Positions 1 through 8,314 of a stretch of DNA of 57,033 nucleotides are shown here, one piece after another (within the stretch, counting starts at the first letter, position 1; each line of letters begins with the position of its first letter). The stretch comes from JBPCIX01 sp051005875 (GTDB lineage: Bacteria; Actinomycetota; CADDZG01; JAHWKV01): the NCBI GenBank assembly GCA_051005875.1, contig JBPCIX010000062.1, forward strand, positions 1 through 57,033. Direction: 5' to 3'. Both the position numbers and the translations under genes were made by a program. Under the pieces are notes generated by a model. It did not search any database and was not told the DNA's origin. It worked only from the letters and a program-made list of their open reading frames with translations.

Positions 1-1922
1 TTACCAGACTCTAATTCGGGATCCCATGCTGCTGGGGCCACGGGTTCTGGGGCCACGGGTTCTGGGGCCACGGGTTCTGGGGCCACGGGTTCTGGGGCCA
101 CGGGTTCTGGGGCCACGGGTTCTGCCTGCCGGCGCTTTTTCACCCGCAGGCGAATCAAAACGATTCCCGAGCCTATTAGTATCATCCCCGCCACGCCGGC
201 AAGAAAAAGCCACGCAGGGGCAATTGCTCCCGCCTCGTCTTCACCGGGCAACGCCGCAGTTCGCGCATAGCCCTTTAAGAAGGATCTCTTTGTGAAGATC
301 CCCTGGCCGGGATCGGGAATCCAGCCGTCGTAGGCGGATGGTCGAAAGGAATAGATTCCGTCTGGATAGTAAAGAGCGATGGAAGGGGCTTCCTGGCCGA
401 AAATTGTCTGCATTTGGTAAAGAGTCTGTTTTCTTGCGTTCGCGTCGGTGGCCGTTAGAGCCTGATCCGCGAGCTGGTCGAATTGCGCGTTGGAATACCC
501 GGTTATCAATGGTCCGATCCCCTGTGGTGAGCCGGGCGGTCCAGGTGAGCGGAAAAGATAGTTAAGGGCATCGGGATCAGCGTGAGTGTGGACCTCGAGC
601 CCTGAAACATACATGTCATATGGAGGGATCTGGCCAGGGGGTGGCCGCCGAAGCAGCCGGAGCTGTAGCGGTGCTGCCGCTCGAGGAACAATTCGGACTC
701 CTATTCCAGTTGTCATTTGGGCAATTATCTGAAGGGCTTTCAAGTTCTCAGGCTCACGGTTCGAGACAAGAGCAACGAACTCGAGCCGTTTGCCGTCGGG
801 GCCCTTGCGCACTCCATCCCCGTCCTTGCGGGTGAATCCTGCCGAATCCAGAAGTTGGTTGGCCCTTGCCGGATCGAACTCATGCTTGCCATTCGGCATG
901 GCCCAAGGCGACTCAGGGTGGATGAATCCATCGACACCGGGCCGGCCTCGGCCCCCTAAGACTGATTTGACCAAGACCTGGTTGTCGATTGCCAAGCTGA
1001 TGGCCTTGCGCAATCGGGGATCAGATAAGCGGGCCTTGCGGACATTGAAGTTTAATTGGACCGATTCTTCCCGGCTACTCTTAACAACTTTGAGGGCGCT
1101 GTTCTGAGTCAACGGGTCCACCATGTCTGCCGGGACGGTGCGAGCAACAAAGTCGACCTTCCCAGCAATCAGATCGTTGAAGGAAGCCGCCGCCTCCGGG
1201 TTCACCGAAATATTGATCTCATCAATCAACGGCTTCGATTTGAAGTAATTGCCGTTCGCGGTCAGAACATAGCCCTGGTTGGGAATAATTCGTCTCACTT
1301 TGTAGGGTCCCGTTCCTATCGGCGGACCGCTCGCACCTGTTGGCTCATTGACCTTCTCCCAAATATGTTGGGGCAGTATCGGCAAATCAGCGCCGGGAAC
1401 AATCGTGAAGCTGGGCGCCGGCCGTAAAAAGTGCAGCTTCAGCTCTGTTGGTCCAACCACCTGGGCACGATCGTAAGCCGGGAAATCGGTGAGATGGTGA
1501 CCGTACCGGCCCGAGTCCGCGGCATGCGTTTTGAAGTAGTCAAATGTGAATTTCACGTCTTCGGCGGTGAAAGGCTTTCCGTCGTGCCACTTCACCCCTG
1601 AGCGGAGCTTCACGGTCCAGACCTTGCGGTCCGGCGACGGACTTGCCTTTTCGGCAAGCCACGGTTCAGGGCTAAGCCTGGACTGTGACCAAAAAAGTGT
1701 GTCGTAGACCAGATTCAACAGGTCGTGGGTATTGGGCGTCGATCCGAAAGTAATTGTGAATGGCGTCAGGTTGCTCTCGAAACCTGGGATCACAACGTTT
1801 AACTTCTTGAGTTTGTTTGGTGTTTGAGCCAACACCGGAAGCCCCGACGCTGTCACCGATACCACGGCGATCAACGCCAGGGCGATCAACACCCGGGCCG
1901 CCGCGAACAACCGGCGTTTCAA
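1..1922 (-). CDS. Family 5 ABC solute-binding protein, C-terminally membrane-anchored (partial)
   Basis: Extracellular substrate-binding component of a peptide/nickel-type (SBP_bac_5) ABC importer; I read it directly from the minus strand. The frame opens at a TTG at 1922, one base after the grdA stop, which suggests translational coupling. A hydrophobic signal segment ends near VLAQ at about residue 33. The family core follows, with LVYDTLFW, GVKWHDGKPFTAEDVKFTFD and GTGPYKV. Near the C-end there is one strong membrane helix (AWLFLAGVAGMILIGSG), then basic residues and six EPVAP pentapeptides. The frame is still open at base 1, so the end of the gene and any permease genes lie outside the window. 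A C-terminal anchor is unusual for this family, which is normally lipid-anchored or periplasmic. Its place in the grd operon suggests it delivers an amino acid, betaine or peptide to the reductase, but the substrate is inferred only. Confidence 0.85.
   Translation of the reverse strand, partial: MKRRLFAAARVLIALALIAVVSVTASGLPVLAQTPNKLKKLNVVIPGFESNLTPFTITFGSTPNTHDLLNLVYDTLFWSQSRLSPEPWLAEKASPSPDRKVWTVKLRSGVKWHDGKPFTAEDVKFTFDYFKTHAADSGRYGHHLTDFPAYDRAQVVGPTELKLHFLRPAPSFTIVPGADLPILPQHIWEKVNEPTGASGPPIGTGPYKVRRIIPNQGYVLTANGNYFKSKPLIDEINISVNPEAAASFNDLIAGKVDFVARTVPADMVDPLTQNSALKVVKSSREESVQLNFNVRKARLSDPRLRKAISLAIDNQVLVKSVLGGRGRPGVDGFIHPESPWAMPNGKHEFDPARANQLLDSAGFTRKDGDGVRKGPDGKRLEFVALVSNREPENLKALQIIAQMTTGIGVRIVPRAAAPLQLRLLRRPPPGQIPPYDMYVSGLEVHTHADPDALNYLFRSPGPPGSPQGIGPLITGYSNAQFDQLADQALTATDANARKQTLYQMQTIFGQEAPSIALYYPDGIYSFRPSAYDGWIPDPGQGIFTKRSFLKGYARTAALPGEDEAGAIAPAWLFLAGVAGMILIGSGIVLIRLRVKKRRQAEPVAPEPVAPEPVAPEPVAPEPVAPEPVAPAAWDPELESG
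33..122 (-). repeat. Six tandem 15-bp units encoding EPVAP
   Basis: Six perfect copies of a 15-bp unit (plus-strand TGGGGCCACGGGTTC) lie head to tail. On the minus strand they encode EPVAP repeated six times in the tail of the solute-binding protein, after its membrane helix. Perfect identity at the DNA level points to recent slippage expansion. The copy number may vary between strains or be miscounted in assembly. Confidence 0.95.
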
Positions 1923-1923
1923 G

Positions 1924-2394
1924 CTATTTCTTTTGTGCAGTGTCTTGCCTGATCTGCTTGATCGCTTTGGCAATGCCCTCCGCGTCGAGCACATCGGCCA
2001 TGATGCCTATCTGTTCCTCCCAGATTTGCTCGGGAATTTGCTTTCGCACCTCGTCTTCAAGTACGTGATAAACCGCGAGGCCCAACTGGACCTCGGCTAA
2101 TGGACCGGCAAACGTCGGGTCACCCGTCGTGACCGTTTCGGCCGAAAGTGCGGAACTTTCAGCGTCCGGCGCTCCCAGTAGTACCACAAGGCTCTCGGCC
2201 CCGTGCTGGTCTGCCAGACGTTTAATTTCTGCCTGATGATGCAAGTCCATCGCGCCTGAAGACGTTCAGACGAAACACTCGGTTGCAGCGAACACGACCT
2301 CGCCTGATCCTGCGGCTTCCAGGCAAACCGTCATCGCACCAGCTGCTACTCCGTCGCGTTCGCCTAAAACGACAATCTTCTTATCGGCAAACAT
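1924..2394 (-). CDS. grdA: Glycine/sarcosine/betaine reductase selenoprotein A (Sec by UGA)
   Basis: Small redox selenoprotein that carries the carboxymethyl-selenoether intermediate between protein B and protein C. The ATG at 2394 follows a strong ribosome-binding site (AAGGAGGTGA, 11 bases upstream). The protein reads MFADKKIVVLGERDGVAAGA, then ECFV, an in-frame UGA (2266-2268, residue 43), then TSSGAMDLHHQ. This matches the family CxxU motif (CFVU) and the sequence that normally follows it. With the UGA read as selenocysteine the product has 156 residues, the usual GrdA size. A conventional gene caller would report only a 108-residue piece from 2250. It lies 83 bp after grdC and one base before the solute-binding protein start. 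SelA, SelB, SelC and SelD are not in the window and must be encoded elsewhere for this to work. Confidence 0.93.
2266..2268 (-). other. In-frame UGA selenocysteine codon of grdA
   Basis: The plus-strand TCA here is a UGA on the coding strand, placed between CFV and TSSGAMDL. This is the position of the catalytic selenocysteine in GrdA. The reading frame continues for 113 codons with family-typical sequence, so it is not a terminating stop. Confidence 0.92.
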
Positions 2395-2477
2395 TTGTTG
2401 GTAAATCACCTCCTTTTCAAGGGCCGGCCCCAGCGTCTCCACCTCAGTAGGCGTGCCGTTTGGGGTCTAGCCTTGCA

Positions 2478-3902
2478 CTAGCCTTGCTCCAAAAGCACGC
2501 TCATTCCATCGGAAAGTTGCGACATTCGACCGAGAAACAAGCTGCCCTTGGCAATCATATGCACTCTCGCCGCGTTGCCCTCCTTCATCCGGCGAAGAGC
2601 ATGCGGCAAATAGCATATCGAAGAGGCCAGGTGGCCCTGCGTCGGAGCAAAACCCGGCATCCCCCTCGTCTTAACAAATTCATCAATTTGGTCGCGGGAG
2701 ATTTCGCCCTTTCTGGCGGCGAGGGCGGCGATGGTCTTGTAATTTCGCTCGGGAACATTGCCCGAGCCTTGTGGTTCGGTGATCTCGGGGTTATGTAGTT
2801 CGGTCGCGTAGTCGTCGATATCGCACATTTTTAGTCCTACTCTTCCCAGGGGCTCGACGGCTAGAGCTTCCATGATCTGAGGGTTCGAAGCTCCCGCTTC
2901 GACTGAGTGACGCCCGACGGCATCAAGACGAATCACGGGACCATCGCCTTGCTCAACCAGAAAAGCAGACCCCCCGATAACGTCTTCCAGGACCGGCAGG
3001 TCATTTTTCAGGTGACCCTGAAACTTCATGCCGAGCTTCGGCAAAGACCCGCCCGCGACAACCGCGACCCGATTGAACACACCTGCTGAGACCAGGCTTG
3101 CAGCAATGACCATCGCCGGAATCGGCGCGGCGCAAAAATTCTTGACGTCGGCCCCCGAAGCTCTGGAAAGACCCGCCGCCGAGGCCACGGCTTTGGCCAT
3201 GTTGCCGCCGCCTCGCTGGTAGCGATCCCCTACCGCTTCCTCGGAGCAACTGATGACGTAATCGATTGACTCGGGCTCAATTTGGTACTTGTCCAGTAGA
3301 TGCATCATCGCCAGGGCGCCCGTCGCCTTGCAGGCGAGATTCTCGAGCAGCACGAACGCGGCAAGGGCCTCGTCGGCCTCGTGCGCCGTGCTAATCGCAC
3401 CTGCCAGCCGATCGGCTCCCAGGTGCAGCCCCAAGCCGCCGGGCGCTGATGCCTTCGCTGCCGAATCGCCCTCTGCGCCAGCCAACCGCTTCATGTCGAA
3501 GCGCGCAGCAAGAGGGTGGGTAGCAATGTCTGACACTTCTTCCATGACACTGGAGTCGATCGTTAAAAGGTCGAATTCATCCACCAGGGCCATCAGAGCC
3601 AAAAATTCATACTCGGGCATCAGCTCGCCATCGGGACTGAACCGCACTGCGGCCCCTTTTTGAGCCGGCAGCCAGGGCCGAGGCGGCAAATCTCGTGGAT
3701 GAAGAGCGCCCAGGTAAGCCTGATGCGGCAGATAATCCACGGCCTGCTCGAAAGTGCGCAGAGACGCCAGAAAACTAGCCTGAACATCAGGATTGGCAGG
3801 GAGCTCTCGCGACGGCTTAGATCCGTGCCGGGCCAACCCAGGAGTATGGGCAAGCACCTGCGTTGCGGCCGACACGGTGACTCTACCCACGGAGAACCCC
3901 AA
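2478..3902 (-). CDS. grdC: Glycine/sarcosine/betaine reductase protein C, beta subunit
   Basis: Protein C subunit that in classical reductases takes the acetyl group from the Se-carboxymethyl selenoprotein A and passes it to phosphate as acetyl phosphate. Recognised from the N-terminal VLAHTPGLARHG, the central ISCSEEAVGDRYQRGGGN and NFCAAPIPAM segments (a thiolase/ketosynthase-like Cys region) and the terminal SQLSDGMSVLLEQG. Its 474 residues are slightly short against about 510 for the family. The longest frame uses TTG at 3902. A GTG at 3890 gives an N-terminus that better fits the family and is an equally likely start. It begins 33 bp after the grdEB stop. The usual partner gene grdD, which normally follows directly, is absent: grdA comes next. 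Either GrdD is encoded elsewhere or GrdC works alone. Confidence 0.88.
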   Translation of the reverse strand: MGFSVGRVTVSAATQVLAHTPGLARHGSKPSRELPANPDVQASFLASLRTFEQAVDYLPHQAYLGALHPRDLPPRPWLPAQKGAAVRFSPDGELMPEYEFLALMALVDEFDLLTIDSSVMEEVSDIATHPLAARFDMKRLAGAEGDSAAKASAPGGLGLHLGADRLAGAISTAHEADEALAAFVLLENLACKATGALAMMHLLDKYQIEPESIDYVISCSEEAVGDRYQRGGGNMAKAVASAAGLSRASGADVKNFCAAPIPAMVIAASLVSAGVFNRVAVVAGGSLPKLGMKFQGHLKNDLPVLEDVIGGSAFLVEQGDGPVIRLDAVGRHSVEAGASNPQIMEALAVEPLGRVGLKMCDIDDYATELHNPEITEPQGSGNVPERNYKTIAALAARKGEISRDQIDEFVKTRGMPGFAPTQGHLASSICYLPHALRRMKEGNAARVHMIAKGSLFLGRMSQLSDGMSVLLEQG

Positions 3903-3935
3903 TAAGGACGCTGGACAACCCTGGTTGGGCGGCGG

Positions 3936-6593
3936 TCAAGGCTGGAAGACCGTGGGCTTGGTGACCGCGGTGGAGACCGCCTTTAGGGCGGCTTCCAATA
4001 AGCGGCGGCGCCAGGCCTTTTCTTCGTCTGGCGCCAGCGACGGATCGCCCGACGGATAGGGAATGCCCTTCGTAGGGACAATTCTGGGGGCACCGACTGC
4101 CATGGCAATTGGCACGAGATTGCACAGCAGGGCGGTTGGGATACCGGCTGATTCGAGTTGCTTGGCAAGCGTTGACCCGCAACGCGTTCCGGTGCCTCAC
4201 GTCGAGGTCAATATTGCCGCCTGGACTCCGGCCTTGTGCAGTTCCGCCGCCCACTCGACGCCAAACCTCGCTGCATCGGCTACTCCTGTCCCATTGCCGA
4301 CCGTTACGAAGTATTCATCAAATAGTCCGCCAATCTTGCCTTCGGCCTCAAGCTCCCGGGCGGCCTCCAACGGCAGGATTCGTTGCGGGTCTGCGTTCGC
4401 TGCCGCAGTTGAGAATCCTCCGTGAACCGACTGCGACTCCCCCGGCTCAATTCCATTGCCTTCCCCCACCGGGTAACGCAGCCACTTGGTGGCTCTTGCC
4501 GATTCCAGGCGGCCGGGATTGCCGGTGGGAACCAGTCCCCCTTCAGTTAGCAATGCGAAAACCGCGTCGCCGGTGTTAGAAACGGGCGCAGCAGGAGTGA
4601 CAACTCCGAAATCGGCAAGTGGAATTTCGGTCGCCTGCTTGTCTCCCGCAATATTGGCCAGAGCAAGGTTAACGGCCCTTCGGGCAGCGTTGTGATCGGA
4701 CAGAACGTTGCGCCGAGAAGGCTTCTCAATCAAGCCGTCGGCTAAGCCCACGGGCTCGCCCGTAACCAGTTTCCCGGCAGCGGTGGCCATTTTTTCCAGA
4801 GCCGAGCCCATCAGGCGGGCAGCCGAACCAGACGCCAGCCCTGTTGCGCCGGCGGGTTTCAACTCTCCCACGCCGGGGTTCTCGGCGTCCATCGCGCAAA
4901 CCGCGGTCAACCCCGCCTCGTTGGCAGTCGAGGCCACCCGCGCGCAGGCGATTCCGTAACGTCCGCTACCGAAAGCAGGACCGGCGACCACCACTTCGGC
5001 CCCCGAGTCCTGAATCAAGGCCAGAATTTCGGCCGGCGCCTGCGGGTTCGAGGCGGCGTAATCGTCTCCGCAATAAATCGTCGCCGTTACTTCAAGGTTC
5101 TCCGGCATCGAAGAGTTCAGCTTTCTGCTTATCGGCGCCAGACCCTCAAGGCGGCCCGGCCCGGTGTCGGCCTTTTCTTCTCCACCGATTCCTGCGAAAA
5201 ATTGATTGATGTAGTGGGCGACCTTGGCCGAGCGTGGCGTCCGGTCCTGGATCGGGGTGACAACGTCGCCAGCCGTGGCCTTCTCAGCCCCAACTGCCGT
5301 AAGCCTGCCCCAACCGAGCGGGTTCAAGGATCCATAAACAATCGCAGTTGGGATCTCCAGAGCGTCGGTTGCTTTGGCGTCCGCTACCTCGAGGCGATCT
5401 CCTCCAAACGCTTTTTCCATCGCGGGCAACTTCAGTCGCTCGTCGTAATTGCCGGTGCTGATCATTGCCGCTGCCTGCCGCGGCGGCCCCACTATCGGAG
5501 GACCGTCGCCGGCCGGTCCGCTCATTTCGGCGAATATTCCGACCGCGTGGATTCCCATTTCCTCGACTGCGTCCATCTTCAAGGCCATGTCCGAATCGGC
5601 GTTGCCACCGCCTTCTTTGGTCACGATCATGGCGTCCAGCCCAAGATCGGCGCACATCTCAGCGGCATGCTTCGACGCCGCCTCCTTTCTTTCCTGCTCC
5701 ACCGGCTCAGGGGAAAGAATCAGGCCGGCGAACTGCAAGTCTTTCCCATCCCGCCGACGCATCTCGGCTACAAGGGGATGGTTCTGATAAAGGTAGGTGA
5801 AGTTTTTGAGGCCGGGGTGCCCGTACTGGCCACTGACAACCGCCCCGTCTTCAAGTTCGTTGGGGTCGATAAGAACCGGCATCGACTTCGCCAGGCTGCG
5901 CCCATAGACAAAAACATCCTTAAAGGTGCCCTGAGTCTGCAGATTCGTCACAAGGCCGACCCTCGGCAGCCCGCTCCGACCGCTCCCCGGTTCCCGACCA
6001 TTGCTGCCGGGCAAGGTTGCGAGATCCGGACCAGCAGCCGATAGGGAAGGCAGGTCCTGAATGGAGTCGGGTTCAGCTGTGATAGCAGCCTCCGCCATTT
6101 GCACTGCCAGCTTCAACATTCCCAGCCTCAGGGCCGACTCGACCTCTTCCCAGGAAGCGCCTTCGGCCGGCTCGAACTCGACAATGAGGTTGTGGGTCTC
6201 GGACAGGGGCGAAAGTTCCGATGCCGGCCCGGACATGTCGACCAAAGACTCCTGGGCCCTCGGCAGGAATCCCGCGGCGACCACCGCAACGCCGGCCAGC
6301 ATATGAGTCTCACCGGAGGCTTCGCCTTCCTCGGAGCCTAGAAATCCGGGAAACATGCGACCGGATCCGACCGGTGATTTGGCACGAGGTTGAACTGCGT
6401 CGAGCACCTTAACGATCCGAGAACTGTCGCCGGGCGAAGTCCATGCCAGGCTGACCGAGGCCACGCCGGGACCAGCGAAGAGTTCGCTCGCTTCCTTGCC
6501 CGAAACCACTAGCCGGCCATCCTTAAAATTGGTCTCGTCGCCGAGACCAACCGAAGTCACAACATGACCGACCAACCTCAATCCGCTTGCCAT
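3936..6593 (-). CDS. grdEB: GrdE-GrdB fusion: substrate-specific selenoprotein B of a glycine/sarcosine/betaine-type reductase
   Basis: One 885-residue chain joins the two subunits that are normally separate. Residues 1 to about 430 are GrdE-like (VVVAAGFLPRAQESLVDMSG, DGAVVSGQYGHPG, LPAMEKAFGG). From about 455 it is GrdB (VAHYINQFFAGIGGEEKAD, AGPAFGSGRYGIACARV). The C-end reads AAILTST, an in-frame UGA at 4197-4199 (Sec799), then GTGTRCGSTLAKQLESAGIP and a tail closing at TGA 3936. This matches GrdB around its selenocysteine, except that the family's UxxCxxC-like motif here keeps only the second Cys. The GrdE part has Gln256-Tyr257 where the Asn-Cys autocleavage site that makes the pyruvoyl group is expected. 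The ATG at 6593 fits the family N-end; the open frame extends to 6749. First gene of the operon. The substrate is unknown. Confidence 0.9.
4169..4185 (-). promoter_or_regulatory. Candidate bacterial SECIS hairpin in grdEB
   Basis: Just after the UGA the coding strand can form a perfect 6-bp stem, GCGTTG / CAACGC, around the loop CGGGT. The loop starts 17 bases after the UGA. A short stem, a small loop with G in its first two positions, and this distance from the UGA fit the general pattern of bacterial SECIS elements read by SelB. This was seen by eye, with no energy calculation. Confidence 0.5.
4197..4199 (-). other. In-frame UGA selenocysteine codon of grdEB
   Basis: UGA between ILTST and GTGTRCG, exactly where GrdB proteins carry selenocysteine. 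The frame continues 86 codons with GrdB-like sequence to a proper stop at 3936. Confidence 0.92.
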
Positions 6594-6716
6594 GAGGCAG
6601 ATTGTAACTGGCAAGCCTCGGCACCTAGAAATCCGTCGCCGATAAGACTCCATTTCAAAGCATGGAACGCCGAGTCCCAGGAGCTCTTCTCCGCAAGAAA
6701 CCGCTATCTTTGAGCC
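6594..6716. promoter_or_regulatory. Divergent intergenic region, grdEB / GNAT gene
   Basis: A 123-bp gap between divergent genes must hold the promoter of the grd operon on the minus strand and that of the acetyltransferase on the plus strand. I see no convincing -35/-10 pair, palindrome or riboswitch-like fold, so no glycine-sensing leader is evident. Confidence 0.4.
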
Positions 6717-7235
6717 ATGGCAGCCATCGGATCCCTGCAAGGGACACACGTTCGCCTACGCGCTATTGAAGACAGCGACATTGGACCGCTGGGTAAGATG
6801 CTCGAGGATCCAGGCGTTGCCCAGTGGTGGCATGACTACGACGAGCAACGGCTGAGAATAGATCTAAACGACCCGCAGACCACCCCTTTTGCCATTGAGT
6901 CGGAAGGCAAGCTGGCCGGCTTCATTTGGTTTTACGAAGAAAACGAACCCGAGTACCGTCATGCGGGGATCGATATCTCGGTCGGTTCCCAGTGGCAGAA
7001 CAAAGGCATAGGCACCGACGCCCTAAGAACTTTGTCAAGATATTTGTTCGATGTACTCAAGCATCACCGGATAATCATTGACCCCGCGGTCGCCAACTCC
7101 AGAGCCGTTCACGTTTACGAGAAAGTCGGATTCAGGCCGGTCGGAGTTATGAGGCGCTACGAGCGGCTCGGCGAAGACAGCTTTCGCGACGGCTTAATGA
7201 TGGATCTGCTGCCGGAGGACTTGTCCCAGGGGTAA
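6717..7235 (+). CDS. GNAT acetyltransferase, RimJ/RimL or AAC(6')-like
   Basis: Predicted cytoplasmic acetyl-CoA-dependent N-acetyltransferase of 172 residues. The GNAT fold is visible as an N-terminal VRLRAIEDSDIGPLGKML, a central beta-strand (TPFAIESEGKLAGFIWF), the acetyl-CoA pyrophosphate loop SQWQNKGIGTDAL (Q/RxxGxG/A), and the C-terminal NSRAVHVYEKVGFRPVGV typical of RimJ/RimL and of aminoglycoside 6'-acetyltransferases. Substrate choice cannot be read from the sequence: ribosomal protein N-termini, small amines and aminoglycosides are all possible. It is divergent from the grd operon and only about 60 bp from the LigD-like gene, with no sign of coupling to either. Confidence 0.85.
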   Translation: MAAIGSLQGTHVRLRAIEDSDIGPLGKMLEDPGVAQWWHDYDEQRLRIDLNDPQTTPFAIESEGKLAGFIWFYEENEPEYRHAGIDISVGSQWQNKGIGTDALRTLSRYLFDVLKHHRIIIDPAVANSRAVHVYEKVGFRPVGVMRRYERLGEDSFRDGLMMDLLPEDLSQG

Positions 7236-7295
7236 GGCACAGGTAAGCGACGATAGCCAAGGCTGGTGGCTAAGTTGGTGGGGCATACTCAGGCC

Positions 7296-8294
7296 ATGGA
7301 TTACGCGGATAAAAGGTCGTTTGACCAAACGCCTGAACCCCCACCCGCCGTTGAAGGCGATGTCGATCCCCTAACCGCACCGGCCGGCGGAACCTTTGTC
7401 ATTCACCAACATCATGCTCGCCGATTGCATTTCGATCTTCGTCTAGAAATGCGAAACGGCAAGTTTCCGGTATTGGTCTCGTGGGCCGTCCCTAAAAACC
7501 TGCCTTTAGAAAAGGGGCGCAGAGCCCTGGCCGTCCACGTTGAGGACCACCCGTTTGAATACGGCCGGTTCAGCGGGACGATTCCCGCGGGCAACTACGG
7601 CGCGGGTGAGGTGCGAATTTTCGACTCCGGCAATTACGAAATGGTCAAACGCGAGCCCGGTAAGTTGACGTTCCGGTTGCAAGGCCGCCGCCTCAAAGGG
7701 ATCTGGCATCTGGTCCGAACCCGTCAGCAGGAAGGTAAGGACGATTGGCTGGTCATTTTCAGCAAGTGGGAAGGCGGTGATCCACAGTCCCCTCCCCCGG
7801 CGACCCCAATGCTGGCGACGGAGAGTGACGGTGCGTTCGATGACCCACAGTGGGCCTTTGAACCACTCTGGGGTGGAAAAAGGATGATCGCCGTTTGCAG
7901 GCGTGACACCCGCCTAGTTGGCAGTGAGGGCGAGGGGGTAGTTTTCGAAGGGGCCAAGCTTGAGAAGATCCACGAGCACGTGGTTGCCATCGATGCGATG
8001 GTGGACGGGGTGGTTCTTGAAAATCAATCGCCGCAGGCGTTTGTAGCCTTTGATCTTTTGTACATGGACGGCACATCCCTAACCGACCTTCCCTACGACG
8101 AGCGCCGGGAAATGCTTGAGCAAGCGATAGTCCCGGCAGACTTCCTCCAGATTTCGCCGGCGGTACGCAATAAGGGCAACTCCTTGATGGTTGCAGTTCA
8201 AGACCAAGGCCTCAATGGGATCGTCGCCAAGAAACGCTCCTCGATCTACAAGCCGGGAGGCCGGAGCAAATCCTGGCTGAAAATATCTAGATGA
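7296..8294 (+). CDS. LigD-type 3'-phosphoesterase with a degenerate DNA-ligase domain
   Basis: Residues 1 to about 160 form the LigD phosphoesterase domain that trims 3'-phosphate or ribonucleotide ends in bacterial NHEJ: FVIHQHHARRLHFDLRLEM, WAVPKNLPLEKGRRALAVHV, DHPFEYGRFSGTIPAGNYG. The second half resembles the adenylation domain of ATP-dependent ligases (PMLAT, VAFDLLYMDG, GIVAKKRSSIYKPG, SKSWLKIS). Motif I, which should read KxDG with the AMP-accepting lysine, is PLWGG here, with Leu191 in the lysine position, and the OB domain is missing. It should therefore not ligate; a nuclease plus DNA-binding or scaffold role is inferred. I prefer the ATG at 7296 because it gives the usual PE-domain N-end; a GTG at 7266 is in frame. 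No Ku gene is in the window. Confidence 0.82.
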   Translation: MDYADKRSFDQTPEPPPAVEGDVDPLTAPAGGTFVIHQHHARRLHFDLRLEMRNGKFPVLVSWAVPKNLPLEKGRRALAVHVEDHPFEYGRFSGTIPAGNYGAGEVRIFDSGNYEMVKREPGKLTFRLQGRRLKGIWHLVRTRQQEGKDDWLVIFSKWEGGDPQSPPPATPMLATESDGAFDDPQWAFEPLWGGKRMIAVCRRDTRLVGSEGEGVVFEGAKLEKIHEHVVAIDAMVDGVVLENQSPQAFVAFDLLYMDGTSLTDLPYDERREMLEQAIVPADFLQISPAVRNKGNSLMVAVQDQGLNGIVAKKRSSIYKPGGRSKSWLKISR

Positions 8295-8314
8295 TTTCGC
8301 AGCCGGCAGCTCGA

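Noticed and set aside
33..122. Possible CRISPR array
   Set aside because: Units are contiguous 15-mers without spacers and lie in a coding frame.
26..295. Plus-strand frame giving a VLGPR repeat protein, and the minus frame RTRGP repeat at 1-213
   Set aside because: Both are other-frame readings of the 15-bp repeat; the frame continuous with the solute-binding protein reads EPVAP and explains it.
3936..4199. Reading the UGA in grdB as a nonsense mutation (pseudogene)
   Set aside because: The UGA lies at the exact selenocysteine position, the downstream sequence is conserved to a proper stop, and grdA in the same operon shows the same feature.
5202..6044. 280-codon plus-strand open frame inside grdEB
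   Set aside because: Antisense shadow of a GC-rich gene; the minus strand has clear GrdE/GrdB homology and the plus translation has none.
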